Origin: Symsagittifera roscoffensis
Lineage: Eukaryota; Xenacoelomorpha; Acoela; Convolutidae
DNA: 64,000 bases
NCBI RefSeq assembly: GCF_963678635.1
Contig: NC_087066.1
Span: forward strand, 56,438,312 to 56,502,311
Direction of reading: 5' to 3'
Shown here in pieces: positions 49,148 to 61,200 of this stretch; the stretch's first letter is position 1, and every line of letters begins with the position of its first letter. The position numbers and the translations under genes are program-made. A model generated the notes under the pieces. The model was given only the letters and a program-made list of their open reading frames with translations, made no database searches and was not told the origin of the DNA.

Positions 49148-49202
49148 TATATATATTTGACCGCCTGACAAATAGCTTATCATTTGACAAGCGATAGATG
49201 TT

Positions 49203-52200
49203 TCATAGTTTTGATTTGGAGTTTTCATCGGCTGATAAAGTGGCGTACGCTCCACTGATAATGACGTTCCCACTCTCAGCAGCCTAAACAGGGAAGGGAA
49301 CAAAATCTGGCTTTGACTATCGTGATGAGTTAAATGATTCGATTCAGAGATAAACACAGGGAAACATTTTAGAAACTTATTTAGTATGTGTAGATGTTAG
49401 TTTGGTTCTTACGTGACATTCGAAGTGAACAGTGTCTTTTTCTTTCCACATTCGGGTTTCTATTGTCTCTCCGGGGAAGATTGGCTTCGAGAAACGAGCC
49501 TAAAATTTAATTTTAATTAATTGCAAAAAAAAACAAATAACAGTACCCGGTTTCTGTGCAAGGAAGGAATCTTCGACCGTAGTCAGTTTCGCACAAACCC
49601 TTTTTTGTTGAAAAGCCTTTTTGGGAGCTTTTCTATGCAATTTCCTTTAACTAAACAGTTTAGCCTCAAACCTCAACAAAACTTCATTAAAGCTTTTCAA
49701 TACTTATACTTTCTCGCATTTTAGAACAGTTATGATTATTTCAGCGCTAGTTTTGAGCATGATTTCAACCCACACCTGCTTCAAGATCAAATTTTCAAAA
49801 AATTTCAAGTTGTATACTCATATTTTTTGAACAAAACATTTAACCAAACCCTATATAAACAAATTAAGCGAACACATTTTGCTCATGGAGATACCACGAT
49901 ACAGGATGATGCTTTGTTAGCATTCTTCCACAATGAATTAAATTGTTAAAAAATATTTCAAACACAGAGACTAAGAGAAGCTTCGCAGCTTCTGCGATAC
50001 AACACAAGAAGGCCGCAAAAATAAATCTTTTTAAATAGAAAGTTTCGAAAAAAAAAGATCGAAATGAATAAAACTAGTTTTTAAAAAAATCATTCCAAGA
50101 CAATAGAAAGTGAAATTATTATCGCAAACATAACTTACTAAGCGTTAAAAAAGCAAAAAAAAACATCTAAGCAGAAATCCTAAAGCCAAAAAAAAATATT
50201 AAATCCCCTCAAAGCACAAACACACGCCCAACAAAAACTTTCGCTTTTCGAACCACGCAACATAAAGCCACTAAGCCGATTTTATATAGGCTGAAATCTG
50301 TGCAGCTAAAAGAAAAGAGAAAAAGCAAAAAAACTAAATTTTTACAAAACAAATTGAAAAATTACAACCAACATGAAAAGCAAATTTCGACAAGGAGGCG
50401 ATGCTGTACTTTGCAAACGCAAGCAAACAACGCCTAAAAGTAGCTTAAAAAGAGTCACCTTCACACATAAATTAGAAGTCAATCACGTTTTTCGTGACCT
50501 TTACTCTTTGGATGTTCGGAACAAAGGAAGTCAACTGAGGTTAAAAAAAATCAGAAGTCTAACCGCGAAAAAGTAAGTTTTGAGCCTGAACAAATTTAAA
50601 GGCCTTCTCCTGAAAAAGGAACAAAAAAATCATCATGACCTATAAGAGAGTGTGAACCACCAGATGCACCTTAAGTAGCAATTTTATTTGCCACTTAAGT
50701 TGGAGAAAAGTTGCATCGCACTATCACACTACGCCACTCTCGTACAATCGTTGCATCGTACTATCACACAAAGCAAAGTGCACCATATTAAATTTGGTAA
50801 AAACCAAAGCATTTTTTGTTTTTATAATTTTGTCCGGATTAAATCAGCACTGTATATTGAGTTGAAAAATTTCTGAAAATGAGTTTTTATTGCACTTTTG
50901 TTTGAAACAACAGATTTCTTCGATTCGTTTTATGAATTAACACAAGCGAAGATGCGCTTCGCAAACACAAGCAAGGAAAATGCAAAAAAGAGCTCTAAAA
51001 AGGCAAATCAAAGTGAAATAAGAAAAATAATAATAACACAGAATTTTAGTGAGACGAGGAGTATCAAGTTCCCAAATCTCCTCCACGTCGGCTTGTATTT
51101 CACTAACACTAGCCACCAATAAAGCAGCTGCAGTTTCATCAAATAGCCAATGCTACACAGCAAAAATTCGACAAAAAAACTATTTCAGTGTTCCGGATTT
51201 GAATCTCCGACCTGTTGATTAGAAGTTTCACGTCCTCGCATCTGCGCCACAGTCGCTTGAAAGTAAATTATGCTGCATCCACCTGTTTTAAATCTTTTTA
51301 ATTATATATTGTACTGATACGGAAATGCATAATTTTCAAAAAAAGGACTTAACGCAAAACCCTATTGACTTCTCTGCTTCAGTCGATGTTTAGCCGTATA
51401 ATTGAAGGAGAAGACTACTACTTGCTCTTTCAATTGAAGTCTTTATCTCAGATTTGTTTGGGTAGTTTTCGAGAAAAGTGAAAAAAGATTCCAAAAAAAT
51501 ACGAAAAATTTGACTTTTCCTAATTCCTAACTTTTCTCTATCACAGAATAGGCATAACCTCTTATTCAGGGAAGACTTCCACACCCCAATATTCAAACTG
51601 AACCCTTGATATCAGCCTTTGCTTGTAGTTTTCAAGAATAGTGATGAAACTTCTTAAAAAAACGTTAAAAAGTCAAAAAATGGATTTTTCCGAAGTCCAT
51701 ATCAGGTTTTCTACAAATAAAAAGGGTAAAACAGATTGTGCAAGGAAAACCCAAGTACCATGATAGTTTGAATGAACTATGAACCTCAGAATCAGCAGGT
51801 AAGTTTTTGAAAAAAAGAACAAATTTCAAAAAACGGGCAAAAATTGGACATTTTCTAAGGCCATATTTTTTTTAATGCAGGGCATAGCCGCTTGCGCAGA
51901 GAAAATTTGCATAAATGATTATTTTCCTTTCATTTAAACCGCTAATCTCCGATTTGGCAGGGTAGTTTTTGAGCAAAATCAAACTTTTAGAAAAAATTAA
52001 CAAAAGGTTAAAAAATGGGCTTGTTTGAGGCATAACTTTTTTTTAATGAATTTCAAGAATAACTGCTTGAGAAAAGAAAATCTCCATAAATTGTTCTTTT
52101 GATTGAAACCCTCAACTCAGATTTGTGCTTTTAGTATTTGAGAAAAACAAAAAATTCAAAACAAATAGGTCAAAAATCCCTTTACTGAAACTTTCGAAGG

Positions 52201-55200
52201 CCGTAGAAAAAGGGGTAAAATGAAAAGAGACTAGCGAAATATGCAGGCACATAGAAGAGCAGCCGACTTTTCAATTACAACTTTTTTGAAACTTGGCACA
52301 GTTGTCTTTTACAATTTGATATTTACAACTTAATTGATATTTCTGCGGAAAGTGCGAAAATTTTCCAAAGCGTTGAAAAAAAAACAATCCCAAACGTTTT
52401 CATTATCCTTTTATTTTAAACAGGACCTAACACCAGCTAAAAATAAAGCAGCAACATATGCTTTTAAATTGCAAAAAACCACCAAATGTGCACTTTTATT
52501 TGCGACTTAGGTTAGAAAAAAAACTCTTCGTACTAATACACTAAACATAAATAATCAAATGTCAACGCACATTTACTGAATAGCCATTTCAACCTTCTGG
52601 TGTAAAAATGCCACCAAAAACACCACTAATATTTGCGACTTCAATTGGAAAAAGGAGCCTTGAAGTATAACAGTACGCTACAATTGTGTACATAGTACGC
52701 GATTTGCACAGAGCCGAAGTTGCACTTCGCATACACAAGCAAAAATATGACCGATAACGCTACTGGGAACAACTGAATGAGTAAAACTTAGAACTTACAA
52801 AACTTCTTAAGTGACGCACGCCAATTATGAGTCTACATAATTGCTAAGTGACGCAAGGTAATTATGACGCATTAGCAGTACCAGTCAATTTGAAAAAAAA
52901 AAGAAATTTACCAATTAAAATGCTTCAATTTATAGAGCGGACGCATTTTAAGTAGTAGGCGAAAAATTTTATCAAAAACATCCGACCCTGCCCAGCTTTG
53001 AACCCTCTTGTTTTGTTAAGGGTCTCCTTCCATACCTCTACCCTACAGATCCATGATACTTTGAAGCTAAAATTTGTAATATAATAGTCTGTTAATATCC
53101 TTAGTATTGGCTGTACTTAATAGCTGCTGATTGATCAAAATGAACACATTTTCTCGCAAAAATATTTGCTTCGCAACAATATTTGCGACTTAGATTGGAA
53201 AAATAGAGAGTTCATACTACAACACAAGCTTTGCTTGTGTAACAATGCTAACATGCACAAATTGTATGTTGCGGAAAATTTGTTACCGACAGAAGCATCA
53301 AGGAAATGAATCTTGTGAACAAAGTTACTTACGAGAAAAAAGTCTATCGCAAGTTTAAAAACGTTTGGTTATGAAGCTTTGGCTTGAAAAAAAATATTGT
53401 TAAATGTTTCATCAGTTTTTAAGAGAGAAGGGGCATATGCAGGCATTTTAGCCTCACCGTATAACAAAAAGAATCAAATTATTTTCAAAATGAAGTTTCA
53501 TTAATCACACAGAGGCAAGGCAGCGCTTCGCAAACACTGGCGAAAAGCAGATATATAAATAGCAAAAGTGAAATAAAAAAAACTATAAATAAGCCTCGAA
53601 TTAGTAAAAATTCGGCAAAGTCTCGGATTCGATCTGCGACCTAGAGGTTATGAGTCTCACCCACTAACCATTTAGCCACATACGCTTAATAAACCACAAA
53701 CGCTAACTACAAATCAAGCAGAGGAGAGATGCTACGAAATTTTGAAGTTGCATTAATGCAACTTCAGCCACAGATAAAGCAGAGAAGAGATGCTATGAAA
53801 ATTTCAATGCATTGGATCGTGATTATAGCAAAAACACCACCAAATAAGTGAACACTTTTAATGAACAATTTTATTTGCGAGTGAGCTTAGAAAAAAAAGA
53901 AAGTTCGTTCTAATAAACTAACGCGCGCAAGTGTAATGAAGATCGCTCTTATGAAGAGTGGAGATAGTTACACGGCATCTTTCATAAATATTTAGATTGT
54001 TTTCCCTCAACACCCAGTAGTTATATTCGGAATTTTTATTGCACCTCGAATTACGGCTGATCGATTTTGTAATTTGATATATCACTGGATTTAATCTAAA
54101 TTTCAGCTTTGGTATCTGGACTTTCGATGAAACAAAAAACAGCTCACTCCTTAACTTTCAGTGGTCAGAACAATAAACTTTCACTCTTCGAATAACCTCA
54201 AAAACCTCACCTTTAATGCTTTGATTTGAGAAGGGTCATGGTTACAGAACTCGGAGACTATGTGGCGGGTAGCAAATCCAAAACTGCACATGCCATGCAG
54301 GATAGGCTTTGAAAAACCTGAACAAAATACATCTGCAGTTTTTAGACGTCACGTTCCTTTACGATTGATTCATTCAAATTTTTGATACAATCGATCATTA
54401 TGAGGCCAAACTCTGCGCTGGATAGGCTTACAATTTGGTGATTGTAGTTCTCTGGATTCCAGAGACAAGTCTTAAATTATGTTAAAATTTTGTCGGAATG
54501 ATCAAAGAAAACGAAAGAACAAAAGAAGAGCAAAGAGCGTCTTTGTTGCGGAATCCGCTCACAATTCACAAAAGACACAGTTTGGCCTCGTAAGGATGCG
54601 GTTATCATTAATTTTTTTTCTGCAGTAAACCATTATTAATTGTATTTTGCTGTTATAAATGAACGACCACAAGATCCAATACAATTGCGAAAAAAAATGA
54701 CGCACCTGCCATTTGGGCGAAGTTGGAGTCGACGTGAAGTGGGTTCCAGTCACCACACAGTCTGTACAAAGCAGCCTGATCTCCTCTTGTCTTCTCTCTC
54801 ACTACCCTGTCCGGTTCCCTCGAAGGCTTCTTACCTAAGGGCTGAATAGATCCAACTTAGAATTCACTCTTTCAAGCTCTTTTGGAATGAATTTTTTTAA
54901 CCTTTCTGATTAGTATTGTCGATACAAAAATTAGTTATGAGCGAAGCATATTAAAATATATAGTTTGAAAATTCACCCTCGCTGCTGCTGCGACCTTGGG
55001 TCCCCCAAAGCCACCATGGCCGACGATGAAGATGCCGAACTGGTTGAAACACACTTTCTCACCGCTGTCGTCAAACGAGTCAACTGAAATGGACAATCCA
55101 TTCTACAAAAATTATTTCAGTTCTCTTGCCAGTTTACTTATCCCATTTACTTTAGTCGCATTTGTCGTACTAAATAAAACTTGCGGAATCATCTAGACAA

Positions 55201-58200
55201 TTAGGATTCTACCCCTTCATGCCTGTTTGAGCGCTCGCTTTTAAAAATAAAATCAAAAGTCGTTTTATATGATTCCAAGAAACAAAAAGATAAATCAAAC
55301 CTCCATGAAAGACTAACTAAGGATAGCCGGTTGCAGTGTAAATAGCACAAAAAGTTCCGACCACATTCATCAAAGGAATAAAAATTCTTTCATAAAAAAA
55401 TAGGTAAATTAGGCATAATTAATTACAAAGGTCATTAATCACAAAAAAATTAATACACAGGGGCAAAACTGAGCTTCGCGACATTTTTGATACCAAATGA
55501 ATTACTATGATTAAAAGCAAGTGAAACGTAAAATCAAAAACTGAAAAAAAACTTGAACAAACAACCGTTTTTGCCAAAAAAATTCATAAAAATTGCATAA
55601 ACAAGCCCAAAATATCCAAGAAAAAATTACTTGCACCATAACAAACTATACAAGAAGCTTTCGGAATGCTGCGAAGTAGTCGAACTTTCAAAAAAGTCCT
55701 TTCTGTGGGAACTAAGCCGACAAAAATAAACAGACAGACGATAGTCCAAAAGAGCTCAAAATTTCTATTTTGCAAAAAAAACAGGTTCCGGCCGGATTCG
55801 AACCACATGACTTTGCCGTCTCAAGTAGATGCGTCGGGTAGTTGTTTGAGTTTAAATTTAAACAGGACTGCTCATATCAGGGCGAAGCCCTGAATTTTCA
55901 GACTGTTTTAGGGTCAATAGAGTAGTGTTGAATTTAAGAAATGGATAACATTTTCAAAAAAAAAATGAAAAATCATCTCCCACACGCTGTAAAATATAAA
56001 GTGAAATATTTCTCATATAGGAAAGTATTAATAAACCAAATAGCATGCCTCAATTTAATTTGGGACGATTTCTTAGACGGATTAAATCTCCGCTTACGCG
56101 TTAATAGTACGAAATATATCGCGCTTTAATTGTCCCCAATTTGGCAACCATTAAACCCCCATAACTTAACGAAAAAAAGATCACAAGTGAAGTTTTAGTT
56201 GATAATGTTTTCGAAGTTTAGCAATGCTGCTCGAAACAAAATTCAAAGTGCTTTAATACGATGTATCACTCTAAGACTAAAACCAAACTACGACTAAGCC
56301 CCTTCCCACTTTTACTGGTCGGAGCAATGAGAAATTACCATTGATGATGGCCAATGCCCCACTGCCTTTGTCCACTACTTCTGCAATGTCCACTTTGGAC
56401 ACAAGAGACCCACTAACGGGGAAAGGTTTCAACAGCTCCACGTACTGCTCACCATGCAACACCTACAGAACATTAGTACTTAGCTGACGGTACAACTCAT
56501 ATTCATCGTCATCAAACCGTTTAAAATATCTTGCATTGCATTTTAAAATAGCTAAGACGATTTATCCACAAGGAAAAGGACCAACATTCGAGCTGTTCAG
56601 CTTTTGATATAGAACCGCTGTTCTTCCCCTGGTTTTCGGAAAGAAATTGAATAAAAAGTTTTTATTTGACTTTTTTACTTGACTTTCTTCCCTCAAATAG
56701 AAAAAGAAACCCTTTAGAGCTGTCAGTCATAAACTTCAATTTATGCCAACTTTCACCTTCAACTAATCCGAGTGCCATAATTATATAACCTTTGTGAGGT
56801 CAATGTCCTGTAACCTCGGGTGTGACATGAGCAATTCAGGGGTCATGATCACCCTCTGGGCAGGCAACACTGCCATGCTAGGAATGGCTGCGAAGTCATC
56901 GCTGTTCTCGTACACCAAGTCCAGCTCAGTCTCTTTGGCACCAACTGAAAGTTAAATCAATTACAACGGCAGTGAAACTTTTGTAATAATCACTCAATAT
57001 CACCTCTGCAATGAAATTTTTTTTTAGTGTTTGCTCTTAGGGTATCCAAAAATAAGACAATAAAAATAAAAGAACCCAAAAAACGTCACATTTATGCGAC
57101 TTTACATTTATATTACCATAGACTTGCGAGAAATACATCAGCTAAACTCTTTTCAGGTAATGAAACACAGATCTAGATCTGCTTTTTATGTATTTTTTTT
57201 TTCTGCACGAAAGATCATTTCAGTTTGAAGCCGTGTAAATCGCGAATGTTCACACGCACAAATTAAATCGCGACTGAAGAATACTGACCTGCAATATTGT
57301 ATAGCACTACATCTCTGTGTGTGATGACATACTGGGTGGGGTCAGGAGGGTGTCTGGTGGGGTCATTGAAAGGGGGCAGTCCTTCTGTCGGCTAAACAGA
57401 CAACAGAAAGAGTTGAATGAAAAAATAAAGATTTTTAACCAAGGCCGATATGCACTTCCCAAAAACAACAAAAAAGAGCTCTTAACTCAAAACATAGCCA
57501 ACAGACAATTGGAAAAAATTCAATAAATACAAGTAAAACGAAAAAAATCGACTTTTTTTAAATCGCAATTTTGGAAATTCCAAGAAAAAAACAGATGGCT
57601 TTAAAGCTCTTTGACTTTAAAGCTCTGATAATTAAATTCCATTTTCGAAATAAGAAGTCGATCACGTTTTTCCTGACATTTACTGTTCGAGAGTTGAGTT
57701 TGCTTTCTTTTTAACAAAGTAAAGGAACTAAACTTAAAAAAAATCAAAACCCCGATAAAAAAATTGAGACTTTTCCTTTAAAAAAAAACAAAAAAAAAAT
57801 CATCACGAACAAAAGACTTTCGAGCCCTTTAAAATTTCGAGTCCAGAGTTCCAACTATTGATTCACAAGCCTTAAGCCACTGATAGATCCGAGATTACTG
57901 GGCAATATATACACAGCATTGAGTGCGCCTTAATTGCATGCACACATTTAGCTCAAACTATTTACAATGGCAAAATAGAAACTAAAATGTGACAAGCGAA
58001 ACACAACACAAAAATAACAGAAATGTGCGACTAACATTAGAAAAAGGGCCTTGTATAACAACACAAACTCGTATAACAACACAACCATATCTATCGTGAG
58101 CACTTCACTAAACATATACATCATCATGGTGACACATGTCATTAATTGGGCCGAATCATCCAATGAATTCACATAGGTTAATTATAAACCTCTGATATGT

Positions 58201-61200
58201 GCAAAAATTTGGAGATCAAAAATATAAAACAATACTTCTAAAATAACACAGAGAGTCAGTTGCTGTACAACGATTTGAGATGATAAATTCAAAAATAAGA
58301 AAATGAATGAACTTTTTTTTTCAATTTTTTTATATTTTCTATTTTTTTTAGTTAAGGGCAACTGAGTTAGATAAAAAAACTGCAAGAACGACAGGCAGCA
58401 ATCTCCATTTTTCAGCAATTAACGTTTGAAATATTACAGAAGCGAAGCGGAGAATAAAATAAAACATAAAAAGCCGAAATTGAAAATTTTTGAAAAAAAC
58501 TACGTCATATAAACTTTCATATGTCTCGATAGAAGTTCATTCCAGGCAAACAAGCCGGAATTTTAAATCAGCAACAACTGAACAAAATTTACGAAAAGAA
58601 ACAAAGCCGACAATCTTTGAGCAGACACAAGTTGAACCGAAAAAAAAATTTAAAAAAAAAGTTTTGTCCCACCTTAAACAATAATGAACAACTAGTGAAC
58701 TTGCAACTACAATGAAAGTTGTTTAGAGCACAAGGAAAATCAGTGATGTGACTGTAAGCCAACAATCTTGAGCGGAAACCACTTCAACCGAAAAATAAAA
58801 TGATTTTCTAAAAATCTTTCAAGTTCAAGTCCCCCTTGAAACTAGAATGAACAGCACTTGCACTTGTAACTCCAATGGAAGTTGCTTACAATAAAAAAAA
58901 ATCAGTGACAAGGCAACTAAGCCAACAATCTTTGAGCAGACACCAACTGAACCAAAAAAAAAGATTTTATGAATTTTTTTTAAATTTTCAAGCCCCCTTC
59001 AAATTAGAATGAACAACAATTGCGCTTGCAACTACAAGGAAAATTAATTAAAGAACAAGCAAAATCTTTTGTGGCAATTTAGTCGGCAAAACCTGAGCGG
59101 ACAAACGAAAAACAAAAAATTCATTTTTCTCGGAATTTTTTTTTCAATTTCCTTGATACTGAAAAAAAAAAGATCCGGCCACGACTCGAACCCCAGACCT
59201 TAGGGTAAGTTGGCAACTGCTTTACCTCCAGACCAAGGGGGAGCAAAGAGTTACATGATAAGAGAAAGTAAGAAGAGAAGTGAAGATAAATAGAGAAGTG
59301 AAAAGAAGTGATTCAACTGATTTTGTTAAACTAGTTGTTAAACCGAAAAAAAGTCTCCACTCCAGTTTGATAACGCTTGCTTATCGCAAGCGTAAAAATC
59401 AAGTGGTGACATCAGCCTCTCATCAATGTTCGTATAATTTAGTCTAAAAACCAAAAATTCAAACTATTTCTCTCGACACTAGAAAACTCTTTTTTTTGGA
59501 ATCCAAATCACAATCAATTAGCACAAATTACCACAATTGTCTTTTTCTGATTAGAGCTTTCTTTGAGGGAGTCAAAATGCGTCAGAAAAAAAAACCACCC
59601 AATGCCGTAACTCCTTCTTATCCCACTAGGGAGTGGTCGATAAAATGAATGGGGCCGAATCATCCAATGAATGCACAGGGGTTATCAAATTATTAAATCA
59701 AGGATTATTAAATTCAGCTATTAAATAGCTAACAATGGCAAATCAGCTAAATTGTAAAAGTGTCAATGAACTCATGTAAAACAGGAAAAAATATATTTTT
59801 TACTTTAGAAACTTTCGAAGTTTAAGATTTGTTTATGATTGGCATATTTCTGAATGTTATCCTATTTAGAGAAAACTATCAGGATAAACTTGACTATTTT
59901 TTTTTCGGCTGGGAACTCAGAAAATTAGAGCCTATTTCTGAAATTAGAAGACTTACACGTTTTTCGTGACCTTTACACTTTTGCTGTTCGAATAACAAAC
60001 AAAATCATCAAGACCTATTGTAGTTCTTCACTACGTTCTTTGACACTGAACAAGAGTGCAAAAAACTGGAATATCTAAGTAAGTGCCTTTATTACGTTCA
60101 GTGACTCTCAATGAACTACCCGCAAAACAAAAATTGAATATCGGCATAGTTTCCCAGATAATTTGAATAACTCCTCGGGGCACTACTTTTTGGATTGCGT
60201 TTCCTGAATAGGACTAGTCCTTGATGGTCCTTACATGTCTTCTTTCGCCATAAAACTGTTGATGCTATTTAATTCAGTTTGCTTGACATGCTAAATACGC
60301 TCTGGCAAAACAATTGAATTCAATCTAATTCTTTGTTTCGGTGTTTAAATCTCAGTCTACCTTGGGACTTGTTGGCCGAACAGTCGACTGTTCCTTTTTG
60401 GACCCCACAGTGGGTATTTCTGATGAGCCCTGGATGAGGGAGAGTAAATTCTGCACTGTCTCCTGCTGGTCAGAAGTGGCTACTAATTTACTCCTGTTCA
60501 AGTCACATACACTGTCCCAGTTAGAAGCCACTAGACAAAAATATGAAACTATAGAATAGGCCTGTCATAACATTGTGAATATCAATATCTAGGACACATT
60601 TATAGGATGTTCAACGGAAAGTATGCTCGCCTACGCCGGCAACAGAAGCATTTTTTCCTTTTCCTGTCCATCACTTGTTACTGTATTCACTATCGATTGG
60701 CAACTACAACAAGAGTCCAACAACAGGTAAATTTAAGCGTGCCTGATTTTAAAATAAACTACCTGATTCAACTGATATAGGTGTGTCTTGAGTTTCCATT
60801 TGGATTCCCGGTGATCTAAACAGCTGGCCTAAAAACACCTAACTCCTAATAATCTTTCCAGTGACTGAAGTCAAATACAGTCCATTAATGTTAACTCACA
60901 TTTGGCCGCCCATCCAGCAGCGGTCTCTATTATGGATCCATTCTCCTGGCAAGATTCATGGCACAGATAGGCCACTACAGGCGCCACATAGCTCGGCTTC
61001 AGAGCATCCACCAAATCTAACAACATTACACAGTTGTCAAGAGATCTCTCACGATCACACATATTCAGCATGGCACTTTTTTGTAATGAACTATTACTGC
61101 TATGTTTAACATAAAAATTTCCAAGTCCTGCTATAAAACAAAATTATAGGAAGCGAAACACTAATCAGAAGCGAAACACTTTGCATACACAAGCAAAGTG

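Noticed and set aside
59173-59246. Functional tRNA gene
   Set aside because: Good box B but the acceptor stem does not pair convincingly, and similar heads lie in repeats nearby; kept as a SINE head.
60341-60559. 72-aa plus-strand ORF
   Set aside because: Antisense to exon 8 of the peroxisomal enzyme gene, which is secure on the minus strand.
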